From JBCBJX01 sp964342855 (GTDB lineage Bacteria > Pseudomonadota > Alphaproteobacteria > Caulobacterales > Parvularculaceae): 64,000 nucleotides of DNA. The stretch spans positions 1 through 64,000 of the forward strand of contig CAYFIB010000011.1 in the NCBI GenBank assembly GCA_964342855.1, in the 5' to 3' direction. This document shows positions 50,001-58,404 of the stretch, piece by piece; position 1 is the first letter of the stretch, and each line of letters starts with the position of its first letter. The notes beneath the pieces were generated by a model. The model was given only the letters and a program-made list of their open reading frames with translations, was not told the origin of the DNA and made no database searches. A program made the position numbers and the translations under genes.

Positions 50001-51983
50001 GCGGTGAAGCGTCATTTCCGCGAAATGGGCGTCGATATCCAGACGGAGGAATTCACCGCCGCCGGCGTCGGCGACATGTCGGGCGACGTGTTCGGCAACG
50101 GCATGCTGCTGTCTCAGAAGACGCGCCTACTGGCGGCGTTCGATCACCGCGACATCTTCATCGACCCGAACCCGGACGCCGCATCCAGCTGGGACGAGCG
50201 CAAGCGCCTTTTCGATGTCGGTCGCTCCAGCTGGCAGGACTATGACGCCTCGAAAATCTCCGCAGGCGGCGGCGTTTTTTCGCGCGGCGCCAAATCCATT
50301 CCCCTGTCGGACGAAATTCGCGCGCTTCTCGATATCGAAGACAGCGCCCTGCCGCCGAACGCGCTCATTCAGGCGATCCTCCGCATGCGCGTCGATCTCA
50401 TGTGGATGGGCGGTATCGGCACCTATTATAAAGCCTCCAATCAGGAAAACTGGCGCGTCGGCGACCGCGCCAATGACGCCGTCCGCGTCGACGCGCCGGA
50501 GTGCCGCGCCAAGGTCATCGGCGAAGGCGCCAATCTCGGGCTGACGCAGGAAGCGCGGATCGAGTTCGCGCGCAGCGGCGGGCGCATCAATACCGACGCC
50601 ATCGACAATTCCGCCGGCGTTGATTCCTCCGACCACGAAGTCAACATCAAGATCCTTCTGGCGCGAGCCATCGAGCGGGGAGACCTCGCCGAGGACGAGC
50701 GCAACGAACTTCTGCGCTCCATGACCGACGACGTCGCGCGCCACGTTCTTGCGCACAACTACGACCAGACGCGCGCGCTCTCCATGATGGAGCAGACCGC
50801 CGAAGCCGATCTCGACAGCCACGGGCGCTTCATGACGGCGCTGGAACGCGAGGGCCGTCTGGACCGCGCGCTGGAACGCCTGCCGGGCGCTGAGGAGATT
50901 TCCGACCGCAAAGCACGCGGCGAATCTCTTTGCCGTCCGGAACTCTCGGTGCTGACGGCGTACTCTAAAATCTGGCTGTTCGACGAGCTGCTCGCTTCCG
51001 ACCTCATCGACGAGCCGTACTTCTTCGACGAGCTGGTCGAGTATTTCCCGCAAGCGCTCGGGCGTTTCTCCGAAGCCATGAGCGAGCACCGTCTGCGCCG
51101 GGAGATCATCGCGACGCGCCTTGCAAACGAGATCGTCAACACCTGCGGGCTCACTTTCGCCTACCGCGCGACCGAAGCGACGGGCGCGAATTATCGCGAT
51201 ATCGCGGCGGCCTACGAAGTCGCGCGCAAGGTGTTCGCGCTGTCCGATTACGCCGCCGAGCTGGACGCGCTGGACGCCAGGATCCCGTCCGATCTTCAGC
51301 TATCGCTCTACGTCGAAGCAGCGGATCTCCTGCGCAAGCAGGTTTATCGCATGGCGCGTTCTGGCGCGCGCGGTCTGGAGGACGGCGTCGCTGCGGCCAT
51401 CTCACAGCACCGGGAGGATCTGCAGTCGCTCGTCGCGCAAGCGCCCAGCCTGCTGACCGATCGCAGCCGCGCCGAGTTCGACAGCCGCGTGAACGAGCTG
51501 ACATCGGTCGGCGTGCCCGACCACGTCGCTCACCGGGCGGCCGCGACGCCTTTCTTCATTCCGGGGCTCGATATTCTCGACATTTGCCACGACTCCGGCT
51601 GGTCGGCGCTCGCGACCGGCGCACTTTACTTCCGCATCGAGACCGAAACCGGGCTCGCCGAGCTGCGCGATGAAGCCGCCGCCGCCAATTTCTCCGAACA
51701 CTTCGACAGGCTGGCGGTCCGGCGCGTTCTGGAAGACCTCGCCGCCGTTCAACGGCGTCTGGCGCTCAGCGCGGTGAACGGGTTCAACGAAAACTCAGTG
51801 CCCGGCGGCGCGCCCGCCGACGTCGCAGACGCGGCCATTGCGGAGTGGATGCAGCGTAACGGTCCCGCCCTGGAGCGTCGACGCAGTCTGGTGCAGGACC
51901 TCGACTTCGCTTCAGGCGCGACGGTCGGCAAGCTCTCGCTCGCCGCTCGGCATTACGAAGAGCTCTGCGCATCCGTCCACTAA
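47061..51983 (+). CDS. gdhB: NAD-specific glutamate dehydrogenase, large (about 180 kDa) class
   Basis: 1640 residues from ATG 47061 (GAAAGG upstream); ATG 47112 (MAARFELD, GGAG upstream) is an equal alternative. The class has long N-terminal regulatory segments (about 1-700, with ACT-like motifs such as DRPFLVDSISAALADSGKTV), a central catalytic region with GGLRWSDRKEDYRTEVLGLV, VGSKGCFYPRQLP (catalytic Lys) and NAD-binding GEGANLGLTQEARIEFARS, and a helical C-terminal region. It deaminates glutamate to 2-oxoglutarate plus ammonia in the catabolic direction. In Caulobacter GdhZ of this class also inhibits division, so its position near divL is of interest. Gene ends five bases before the convergent threonine aldolase gene. 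Confidence 0.96.
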   Translation: MWSASGGVRADLSGDAPMAARFELDAEFDLNAALAIARERAPDAFEGDGAPLSAFADYLSQAARYRIAEDGRVENPDALVDRVAETWTFLKTRPSGEALVRVRSVEGASWRDARLIAEIATQDRPFLVDSISAALADSGKTVSYFLNAVLDIARDDAGTIAERGDYLREAVIRIEMDPASDGSEAEDLEREIRAVLADVQIAVDDWEDMRARLASAIAQLERARIESVSRERRREAVEFLKWMWDNKFAFLGVRRFDYRKTENGVSFEHAPELDRGLLRDKDRRILGGTFQADGRLTPSVDAFLQSDEILIIAKANARSIVHRRTAMDYVGVKLYSADGRLIGEERFVGLFTSATYNRPASDIPLVRGKVSAVLENAGFAPGGHNENALLNILETFPRDELLQIDEQTLTTIALGVLQLNKRPHTRLFLRRDRFDRFVSALAYIPRDRFNSTVRERICRLLSKSYRGSLSGFTVFFGEGALVRLHIIIDQIDPEARAPGVGELEREVEAIVRTWTDNFLAKAREAYSGAPPRGLIGRYENAFPAGYRERNDATQALLDIAKIETLGGDRRRALRAFRLNDDKPSSVRLKLYQLEEPVPLSEFMPTLENMGLNIIIEAGFAIRPTDGRCIWVHEFVAEERTNRPIDFEKVRTPFEATCEAVLGGLADDDDFNALVLAAGLDWREAAALRACAKFQIQSGFQFSLDYMASALIAHPDLARLLADIFHARFDPGLDEAARKERVKQLKDALSAGVENVQSLDEDRILRRFENLLAAVKRTNFFQTAENGGPKAHISFKIASRELEELPEPKPYREIFVSSPQVDGVHLRFGAVARGGLRWSDRKEDYRTEVLGLVKAQQVKNAVIVPVGSKGCFYPRQLPMGGDRDAVFEAGKAAYRTFIAGLLDVTDNIVDGEIVRPPNTVVHDGDDPYLVVAADKGTATFSDTANAIAVERGFWLGDAFASGGSAGYDHKVMGITARGGWEAVKRHFREMGVDIQTEEFTAAGVGDMSGDVFGNGMLLSQKTRLLAAFDHRDIFIDPNPDAASSWDERKRLFDVGRSSWQDYDASKISAGGGVFSRGAKSIPLSDEIRALLDIEDSALPPNALIQAILRMRVDLMWMGGIGTYYKASNQENWRVGDRANDAVRVDAPECRAKVIGEGANLGLTQEARIEFARSGGRINTDAIDNSAGVDSSDHEVNIKILLARAIERGDLAEDERNELLRSMTDDVARHVLAHNYDQTRALSMMEQTAEADLDSHGRFMTALEREGRLDRALERLPGAEEISDRKARGESLCRPELSVLTAYSKIWLFDELLASDLIDEPYFFDELVEYFPQALGRFSEAMSEHRLRREIIATRLANEIVNTCGLTFAYRATEATGANYRDIAAAYEVARKVFALSDYAAELDALDARIPSDLQLSLYVEAADLLRKQVYRMARSGARGLEDGVAAAISQHREDLQSLVAQAPSLLTDRSRAEFDSRVNELTSVGVPDHVAHRAAATPFFIPGLDILDICHDSGWSALATGALYFRIETETGLAELRDEAAAANFSEHFDRLAVRRVLEDLAAVQRRLALSAVNGFNENSVPGGAPADVADAAIAEWMQRNGPALERRRSLVQDLDFASGATVGKLSLAARHYEELCASVH

Positions 51984-51987
51984 GGGG

Positions 51988-53019
51988 TCAACGGATGAGG
52001 TCGGCGAAGGCGTCGATCTCATCCTCCCGCGTCGCCCAGCTGGTGACGAAGCGGTAGAGCAGCCCGCCATAGGCGTCGCCCGGACACGACCACGGATAAA
52101 AGACGGCGCCTTGCTCCTGCAGACGGGCCGCTTCATCAGGCGCGAACAGCGCGAACACCTCATTGGCGTCCGTCGGCTCGGGAACTTCAACGCCCGCGGA
52201 GATAAGCGCTTTGCGCAGACGCTGCGCCATGGCGTTCGCATGGCGGGCGAGATCGAGCCAGAGATCATCCGCAAGCCATGCATCGATCTGTGCGGAGAGA
52301 AACCGGCTTTTCGACCAGAGCTGCCCCGCGCGTTTGCGCCGAAAGGAAAAGTCTCGCCCCACATCGGGGTCGAAGAAAATCACCGTCTCCGCCGCCATGC
52401 AGCCGTTCTTCGTGCCGCCGAGACAGAGAACATCGACGCCCTGCTTCCAGGTCGCCTCCGCCGGCGTGCAGCCGAGCGTGACGAGCGCGTTGGAGAACCG
52501 CGCGCCGTCCATATGCACGGCCATGCCGGCGGCCTTCGCCGCTTCCGACAACGCGCGCACCTCGTGCGGGGCGTAGACCGTTCCGTATTCGGTCGCTTGC
52601 GTGAGCGTGAGAACAGTGGGCGGCGCGGAATGCGGCGGGCGCGCCGGATATTCCGCAAGCGCGCGCTCCAGCCCGTCCGGATCGATTTTCCCATGGGCGC
52701 CCGACACCGGCATCAGCTTCGCGCCGCCGGTGAAGAACTCCACCGCCGCACACTCGTCGAGCTGCACATGGCTCGCTTCGTGGCAATAGATGCGGCCATA
52801 GGGCGGGGAGAGGACGGCGAGGGCGAGCCCGTTCGCCGCCGTGCCCGTCGACACCTGGAACGCGGTGAGATCGCGCTCAAAAATCTCCGACAGCCGCGCA
52901 TCGACGCGCGTGGAGATATCGTCCGCGCCATAGCCCGCGGCGAGGCCGGAGTTCGCCTCGGCCAGCGCCTTCAGGACGCGCGGATGCGCGCCGACCGCAT
53001 TGTCGGAAGAAAAATTCAT
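51988..53019 (-). CDS. ltaE: Low-specificity L-threonine aldolase
   Basis: 343 residues, fold type I PLP enzyme that splits L-threonine or allo-threonine to glycine and acetaldehyde. Signatures: NFSSDNAVGAHPRVLKALAE at the start, HLDGARFSN-like MAVHMDGARFSNALVTLG near 165-182, and the PLP lysine in LCLGGTKNGCMAAE near 196-209. ASHVQLDECAAVEFFTGGAK matches the Pseudomonas/alphaproteobacterial LtaE type. It follows ihfB by 12 bases, giving a two-gene leftward unit, an unusual pairing. Confidence 0.94.
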   Translation of the reverse strand: MNFSSDNAVGAHPRVLKALAEANSGLAAGYGADDISTRVDARLSEIFERDLTAFQVSTGTAANGLALAVLSPPYGRIYCHEASHVQLDECAAVEFFTGGAKLMPVSGAHGKIDPDGLERALAEYPARPPHSAPPTVLTLTQATEYGTVYAPHEVRALSEAAKAAGMAVHMDGARFSNALVTLGCTPAEATWKQGVDVLCLGGTKNGCMAAETVIFFDPDVGRDFSFRRKRAGQLWSKSRFLSAQIDAWLADDLWLDLARHANAMAQRLRKALISAGVEVPEPTDANEVFALFAPDEAARLQEQGAVFYPWSCPGDAYGGLLYRFVTSWATREDEIDAFADLIR

Positions 53020-53031
53020 CGCTTTAAAGCC

Positions 53032-53373
53032 TTAGCCTTCGGAGCGGCTCGCCTCGCCGAAGCGCGCGCTCAAGACGTTCGGCGCGTATCGGCCCTGCTT
53101 GTTCAGGCGGTCGCGCATCTCCTTACCGGCTTTGAAGAAGGGCGCCCACTTTTCTTCGATCTCGACCGACTCGCCGGTGCGCGGGTTGCGCCCCGTGCGC
53201 GCGGGCCGGTGTTTCACCGAAAACGCGCCGAAGCCGCGCAGCTCCACGCGGTCGCCGCGGGCGAGGGCGTCGGAAATTTCGTCGAAGATCGCGCCGACAA
53301 TGCGCTCGACATCCCGCTGATAGAGCTGCGGATGGTCCGCCGCCAGCCGCGCGATGAGTTCGGATTTGATCAT
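53032..53373 (-). CDS. ihfB: Integration host factor beta subunit
   Basis: 113 residues from ATG 53373 (GGGGAGGGG upstream). IHF-beta is recognised by MIKSELIARLA at the start, RGDRVELRGFGAFSVKHRPA near 42-61, and RTGRNPRTGESVEI in the DNA-intercalating arm (the Pro at its tip), then PFFKAGKEMRDRLN. With IHF-alpha it bends DNA in replication, recombination and transcription. Relatives end soon after the last segment; here about 20 extra residues follow (KQGRYAPNVLSARFGEASRS). Divergent from ubiE. First gene of a unit with ltaE. Confidence 0.95.
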   Translation of the reverse strand: MIKSELIARLAADHPQLYQRDVERIVGAIFDEISDALARGDRVELRGFGAFSVKHRPARTGRNPRTGESVEIEEKWAPFFKAGKEMRDRLNKQGRYAPNVLSARFGEASRSEG

Positions 53374-53550
53374 TGACCCCTCCCCTGCAGGTCCGTGATG
53401 AGCCGAGCGCAACTTTTGCGCGCTCGCGACCGCTTGCGCGCACCCTATGTCGTCAAAATGCGACCAGTTTCAGGCATTTGACGCTGCGGTAGCAAGGCCG
53501 CGGCGTCAAGACGCTTCGCGCAGGAAGCGCGGAGGTTTAGGGAGATAATC

Positions 53551-54330
53551 ATGACCGACGAAACCCCGCGCACCGCCTCCTTCGGCTTTCAGAACGTGGA
53601 GCCCGCTGAAAAAGCGCGGCTCGTGCGTGGCGTCTTCGACAGCGTCGCCTCGAATTACGATCTGATGAACGACGCCATGTCCCTCGGCGTTCATCGCGTG
53701 TGGAAGGAAGCCTTCGTCGACCGCCTCGCACCGCGCCCCGGCATGAGGCTTCTTGATGTCGCTGGCGGCACCGGCGACGTCGCGGAGAAAGCGCTGAAGC
53801 GTGCCGACCGCAACGGCGCGCGCCTTGGCGGCGCGCCGGCGACGGCGATCCTCTGCGACATCAATTGGGAGATGCTGCACGCGGGCGCCCTGCGCGCCTC
53901 GTCCAGCGCGTTCGGCGACCGTCTTCAGCGCGTCACTGGAAACGCAGAGATCCTGCCGTTTCCGGACAACCATTTCGACGCCTACACGATCGCTTTCGGC
54001 ATCCGGAACGTCACCGACATGGACGCGGCGCTGCACGAGGCGCGACGCGTTCTGAAACCCGGCGGAAGGTTCTACTGTCTTGAATTCTCCCATCCGGTCA
54101 CGGACGGGCTGCAGGCTGCTTACGACGCCTACTCCTTCAACATCATCCCGCGCCTCGGCGAGGCGCTCGCGAACGACCGGGAAAGCTATCAGTATCTCGT
54201 TGAGAGCATCCGCCGGTTCCCGAACCAGCCCGCCTTCGCGCGGCGCATCGTCTCCGCGGGCTTTACGCGCGTGAAGTATGAAAACTTCTCCGCGGGCGTC
54301 GCCGCCGTTCACTCCGGCTGGAAGATCTAA
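53551..54330 (+). CDS. ubiE: Ubiquinone/menaquinone C-methyltransferase
   Basis: 259 residues, SAM-dependent methylase that acts on 2-methoxy-6-polyprenyl-benzoquinol in ubiquinone synthesis. Signatures: VFDSVASNYDLMNDAMSLG near 27-45, LLDVAGGTGDVAEKALKRA (SAM motif I) near 68-86, ILPFPDNHFDAYTIAFGIRN (motif II) near 133-152 and PGGRFYCLEFS. A clear ribosome binding site (GGGAG) precedes the ATG. First gene of a rightward run ubiE, ubiB, coaBC, dut, moeB-like, yceI-like with small gaps or overlaps. Membrane-associated or cytosolic. Confidence 0.97.
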   Translation: MTDETPRTASFGFQNVEPAEKARLVRGVFDSVASNYDLMNDAMSLGVHRVWKEAFVDRLAPRPGMRLLDVAGGTGDVAEKALKRADRNGARLGGAPATAILCDINWEMLHAGALRASSSAFGDRLQRVTGNAEILPFPDNHFDAYTIAFGIRNVTDMDAALHEARRVLKPGGRFYCLEFSHPVTDGLQAAYDAYSFNIIPRLGEALANDRESYQYLVESIRRFPNQPAFARRIVSAGFTRVKYENFSAGVAAVHSGWKI

Positions 54331-54336
54331 CGCGCC

Positions 54337-55920
54337 ATGTTCGCCGCCGTCGCCGACTTCATCCGGCTCGCGCGCGCCGGCGCCGCCCTCGCCCGGTATG
54401 ACGCGCTGATCCCGAAGGAATACGCGGGCGCCCTGCCATGGCCTCTGCGCGTGCTCGGCGGTCTCAGCCGACTTGGCGCGAAACGCTCCGAGAACGGAAA
54501 GCCCCTCTCGGTCGGCGCCCGCCTCGCGCGCGGGCTGGAGCGCCTGGGGCCCGCCTACATCAAGCTCGGCCAGTTCCTCGCGACGCGCCCGGACATCATC
54601 GGCTTCGATATCGCCCGCGATCTGTCGCGCCTGCAGGACAAGCTCCCCGCCTTCAATCAGGCGCGCGCGCAAAAAGAAGTCGAGAGCGTCTTCGGCCGTC
54701 CGGCCGCGGCGCTCTTTACGTCGTTCGGACCGCCGGTCGCCGCCGCCTCCATCGCGCAGGTCCATCGGGCGCGCACGCTCGACGGCCGCGATGTGGCCGT
54801 GAAAATTCTCCGCCCCGGGATCGAACGCACGGTCGCGCTTGAATTCCGCGCCTTCGCGCGCGCCGCCGGGCTCGTCGAGCGCCTCGCCCCCGTCGCCCGA
54901 CGCATGGAGCCGGTGCTCTTCGTCGAGACCCTCCGCAGCGCCGCGACGCTGGAGCTGGACCTGCGCATGGAGGCCGCCGCCGCTTCGGAGCTGAAAGAGG
55001 CGATGGCGGCGGACCCGAACCTCCGCGTGCCCGGCGTCCACTGGCCGCTGACAGCGCGGCGCGTCCTCACGCTCGACTGGATCGACGGAACGCCCCTGAC
55101 GGACCCGGACGCCATCGCATCCTCGGGTGTCGACCGCACCCGGCTCGCGCGCTCCGTCATCGAAGCGTTCTTGAAACAGGCCCTCGGCGAAAGCGGTTTT
55201 TTTCACGCCGACATGCACCAGGGCAATCTGTTTACGGATGAGACCGGGCGGCTGGTGCTCCTCGATTTCGGCATCACCGGACGGCTGGACGAGGAAGCCA
55301 AGCGCTATCTTGCGGAAATCCTCTTCGCCTTCCTCACCCGCGATTATGAGCGCGGCGCGGCGGTGCACTTCGAGGCGGGCTACGTACCGAAAACCCATTC
55401 GCCCGCGCGCTTCGCGCAGGCGCTCCGCGCCGTCGGCGAGCCCGTCTTTGGTCAGGCGGCGGAGCAGGTGGACATGTCGCGCCTTCTCCAGCAGCTCTTC
55501 GACGTCACCGCCCTCTTCGACATGCACCTCCGCCCGGAGCTTGTTCTCCTGCAGCGGACAATGGTGACCGTTGAAGGCGTCGCCCGCGAACTCGATCCGA
55601 AAATCGACATGTGGGAGACCGCGCGCCCCATCGTCGAAGGCTTCATGAGCCGTCGCCTCGGGCCCCGCGCACGCCTCGACGCGGCGCGCGAGGCGGCGAT
55701 GACGGGCGTGCGCCTCCTCGACCGGGCCCCCGGCCTCGCCCGCGCCGCCGAACGCCTCGCAGGCGCCGCGGCGGCCGACCCGGACCGCTTCGCCGAGCGC
55801 GTCCTCGGCGCGCCGACGCCGCCCGCGCCCGAACCGGTGCGCCGCGGAAACGCCGCCCTCTGGGCGATCGCACTCGGTCTCTTCGCGCTGGCGGCGGCGG
55901 TGGCGTTCAGCGCGTTCTGA
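54337..55920 (+). CDS. ubiB: UbiB-family (ABC1/ADCK) atypical kinase of ubiquinone biosynthesis
   Basis: 527 residues beginning six bases after the ubiE stop. The family signatures are KxGQ in YIKLGQFLATRPDIIG near 70-85, the Ala-rich loop AAASIAQVHRARTL near 132-145, VAVKILRPGIERT near 151-163, the catalytic segment GFFHADMHQGNLF near 286-298 and LLDFGITGRLDEE near 308-320. The C-terminus carries one or two membrane helices (ALWAIALGLFALAAAVAFSA). UbiB is an ATPase needed for coenzyme Q synthesis and delivery of its intermediates. Co-transcribed with ubiE. Confidence 0.97.
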   Translation: MFAAVADFIRLARAGAALARYDALIPKEYAGALPWPLRVLGGLSRLGAKRSENGKPLSVGARLARGLERLGPAYIKLGQFLATRPDIIGFDIARDLSRLQDKLPAFNQARAQKEVESVFGRPAAALFTSFGPPVAAASIAQVHRARTLDGRDVAVKILRPGIERTVALEFRAFARAAGLVERLAPVARRMEPVLFVETLRSAATLELDLRMEAAAASELKEAMAADPNLRVPGVHWPLTARRVLTLDWIDGTPLTDPDAIASSGVDRTRLARSVIEAFLKQALGESGFFHADMHQGNLFTDETGRLVLLDFGITGRLDEEAKRYLAEILFAFLTRDYERGAAVHFEAGYVPKTHSPARFAQALRAVGEPVFGQAAEQVDMSRLLQQLFDVTALFDMHLRPELVLLQRTMVTVEGVARELDPKIDMWETARPIVEGFMSRRLGPRARLDAAREAAMTGVRLLDRAPGLARAAERLAGAAAADPDRFAERVLGAPTPPAPEPVRRGNAALWAIALGLFALAAAVAFSAF

Positions 55921-55985
55921 CGCATCGCTCAAGGGTGAAGAAACGCGCCTTTCCCGCGACCCGCGCCATGGCGTAAGACCCTCTC

Positions 55986-57191
55986 ATGAAAAAGGTTCTC
56001 TTGATCATCGGCGGCGGGGTCGCCGCCTATAAGGCGCTGGAGGCCGCGCGCGAGCTGATGCGCCGCGGCGTCGCCGTCACCGGGCTCCTCACCCGAGGCG
56101 GGGCGGAGTTCATCACGCCGCTCTCGGTCACCGCCCTTACCGGCGAGAAGTGCTTCACCGATCTCTTCGATCTCGGCGACGAGGCGGAGATGGGCCATAT
56201 CGAGCTTTCGCGCTCGGCGGACCTTCTCGTCGTCGCGCCCGCGACAGCCGATCTGATGGCCAAAGCCGCGAACGGGCATGCGGACGATCTCGCCTCCACC
56301 GCGCTTCTCGCCACCGATAAGCCGGTGATGATGGCGCCCGCCATGAACGTGCGCATGTGGGAGCACGCCGCGACCCAGCGGAATGTCGCGACGCTCCGCG
56401 GCGACGCGGTGACGATCATCGGCCCCGATGAAGGCGCCATGGCCTGCGGCGAATTCGGACCCGGACGGATGGCCGAGCCCGTCGCCATCGCCGACGCGGT
56501 CATGGACTTCTTCGACGCCGACGCGCCGAAGCCGCTCAAGGGCCGCAAGATCCTCGTCAACGCCGGGCCGACCCACGAGCCCATTGACCCCGTGCGCTAC
56601 ATCGCCAACCGCTCCTCCGGCAAACAGGGCTTCGCTATCGCCGCGGCGCTCTCCAAGGCGGGCGCGGAGGTGACGCTGGTCGTCGGGCCGGTCTCGGTTC
56701 CGACCCCGTCGTGCGCCAAGGTCGTCCGGGTGGAGACGGCCCGCGAAATGCTCGCCGCCTGCGAGGCGGCGCTGCCGGTCGACTGCGCCATCTGCTCCGC
56801 AGCCGTCGCCGACTATCGGCCGGACCTCGACACCTCGCGCAAGATCAAGAAGGAACGCGGCGGCCTCACCGCCGTGCCGCTGGCGGAGAACCCGGACATT
56901 CTCGCGACCCTCTCCGCCGCCGGGCCGAAACGCCCGACCCTCGTCGTCGGTTTCGCCGCCGAGACCAACGACGTCATTCTCTACGCCCAGAACAAGCTCG
57001 CGAAGAAGAAATGCGATCTCATCGTCGCCAACGACGTCTCCGGCGACGTCATGGGCGGCGACCGCAACCACGTTCATCTGGTGACGGAGGACGGCGTCGA
57101 GGACTGGCCCGACATGCTGAAAACGGAAGTCGGCGCGCGGCTGGCGGCGAGGATTGCTGAACTGCTGGATGCGAAAGGGGACAGCGCATGA
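55986..57191 (+). CDS. coaBC: Bifunctional phosphopantothenoylcysteine decarboxylase/synthetase
   Basis: 401 residues, full length. N-terminal CoaC flavoprotein domain (about 1-180): LLIIGGGVAAYKALEAAREL, the catalytic His in KAANGHADDLAS near 95, PAMNVRMWEH and the substrate-recognising Cys in GAMACGEFGPGRM near 154-166. C-terminal CoaB domain: NAGPTHEPIDPVRYIANRSS near 193-212, CSAAVADYRP near 270 and KIKKERGGL near 285 with the active-site Lys. It makes 4'-phosphopantetheine, a CoA precursor. Its stop overlaps dut by four bases. Confidence 0.97.
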   Translation: MKKVLLIIGGGVAAYKALEAARELMRRGVAVTGLLTRGGAEFITPLSVTALTGEKCFTDLFDLGDEAEMGHIELSRSADLLVVAPATADLMAKAANGHADDLASTALLATDKPVMMAPAMNVRMWEHAATQRNVATLRGDAVTIIGPDEGAMACGEFGPGRMAEPVAIADAVMDFFDADAPKPLKGRKILVNAGPTHEPIDPVRYIANRSSGKQGFAIAAALSKAGAEVTLVVGPVSVPTPSCAKVVRVETAREMLAACEAALPVDCAICSAAVADYRPDLDTSRKIKKERGGLTAVPLAENPDILATLSAAGPKRPTLVVGFAAETNDVILYAQNKLAKKKCDLIVANDVSGDVMGGDRNHVHLVTEDGVEDWPDMLKTEVGARLAARIAELLDAKGDSA

Positions 57192-57631
57192 CCGTCGTCC
57201 ATCTGAAACGCCTGCCGAACGGCGACGGAATCGATCCGCCGTCTTACGAATCCGCCCTCGCCGCCGGCGCGGATCTCCGCGCCGCGGTCGAAGAGCCGGT
57301 GACCCTCCAGCCGGGCGAGCGGTTCGCCGTGCCGACCGGCTTCGCCATCGCGCTGCAGCCGGGATGGGAGGCGCAGGTCCGCCCGCGTTCGGGTCTCGCC
57401 GCGAAGAAGGGCGTCACCTGCCTCAACACGCCCGGAACGATCGATGCGGACTATCGCGGCGAAGTTCACGCCCTCCTCATCAATCACGGGGTGGAGTCGT
57501 TCGTCATCGAGCGCGGCGACCGCATCGCGCAGATGGTGATCGCCCCGGCGCCGCAGGCGCGCTTCGAACTGGTCGACGATCTCGACGAGACCGCGCGCGG
57601 CGCGGGCGGGTTCGGCTCCACCGGCGTCTGA
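57188..57631 (+). CDS. dut: dUTP diphosphatase
   Basis: 147 residues, homotrimeric dUTPase. Five motifs are complete: motif 1 SALAAGADLRAAV, motif 2 RPRSGLAAKKGV, motif 3 NTPGTIDADYRGEVH (catalytic Asp), motif 4 RGDRIAQMVI and motif 5 RGAGGFGSTGV. It removes dUTP, giving dUMP for thymidylate synthesis and preventing uracil in DNA. The start overlaps the end of coaBC and the stop shares a base with the next start, so it sits in the middle of the operon. The coaBC-dut pairing is common in proteobacteria. Confidence 0.97.
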   Translation: MTVVHLKRLPNGDGIDPPSYESALAAGADLRAAVEEPVTLQPGERFAVPTGFAIALQPGWEAQVRPRSGLAAKKGVTCLNTPGTIDADYRGEVHALLINHGVESFVIERGDRIAQMVIAPAPQARFELVDDLDETARGAGGFGSTGV

Positions 57632-58404
57632 TGGGCCTCCGCCCGACCGATATCGAGCGCTACAAACGCCATCTCCTGTTGCCGGAGGTCGGCGCGCAGG
57701 GGCAGCAACAACTGCAGGGAGCGACCGTCGTCCTCATCGGCGTCGGCGGCATCGGCGCCCCGGCCCTCGCGCACCTTGTCGGCGCGGGCGTCGGGCGCCT
57801 CCGCCTCATCGATCCCGACCGCGTCGACGTTTCGAACCTGCAACGGCAGTTCATCTACCGGACCGATGATGCCGGCGCCCTCAAGGTCCGAGCTGCGCTC
57901 GCCTTCGCGCGCCGTGTGAACTCGGACGTTCTCATCGAGACCGACGCCCGCGCCCTTGATGAGGAGAACGCCGCCGCGCTTCTCGCCGGAGCGGATGTCG
58001 TCATCGACGGGCTCGACCGGTTTCCCCCCCGCTACGCCCTCAACCGGGCGGCGATGGCGGCGCGCGTTCCCCTCGTCTCCGGCGCCGTCGGGCGGTATTC
58101 GGGCTATCTTTCCGTCTACAGACCCTGGGCGCGCGCGGACGCGCCGTGCCTCGGCTGCTTCACGCCGGAAGAGCCGCCCGAGGCGGCGTTGTGCGAAACC
58201 GAAGGCGTCCTCGGCCCCGCTCCCGGCGTCATCGGCGCCATGGCGGCGATGGAAGCACTGAAGGAGATATTGGGGCTCGGCGACAGCCTGTCAGGCCGCC
58301 TCGCCCTCTATGATCCGTTGCGCGCGGGCGTTCGGACCGTCGCCCTTGCGCGCGATCCCGATTGCCCGCATTGCGAGAACCTGGATCGCCCCGGAGACGC
58401 CTGA
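57631..58404 (+). CDS. moeB: ThiF/MoeB/HesA-family E1-like adenylyltransferase
   Basis: 257 residues. ATP-binding start GVGGIGAPALAHLVGAGVG near 39-57, LQRQFIYRTDD near 70-80, DVVIDGLDRFPPRYALNRAA near 122-141 and the zinc site CLGC near 168 with CPHC near 247. There is no C-terminal rhodanese domain. Members adenylate the C-terminal glycine of MoaD (molybdopterin) or ThiS (thiamine) sulfur carriers; which one applies here is not shown by context since no moa or thi gene is near. Overlaps dut by one base and the following gene by one base. Confidence 0.92.
   Translation: MGLRPTDIERYKRHLLLPEVGAQGQQQLQGATVVLIGVGGIGAPALAHLVGAGVGRLRLIDPDRVDVSNLQRQFIYRTDDAGALKVRAALAFARRVNSDVLIETDARALDEENAAALLAGADVVIDGLDRFPPRYALNRAAMAARVPLVSGAVGRYSGYLSVYRPWARADAPCLGCFTPEEPPEAALCETEGVLGPAPGVIGAMAAMEALKEILGLGDSLSGRLALYDPLRAGVRTVALARDPDCPHCENLDRPGDA

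Noticed and set aside
53506..55932. 808-codon open frame on the minus strand opposite ubiE and ubiB
   Set aside because: It is antisense to two clear conserved genes, has the Arg/Asp/Gly-rich composition of a mirror frame in GC-rich DNA and no ribosome site or domain.
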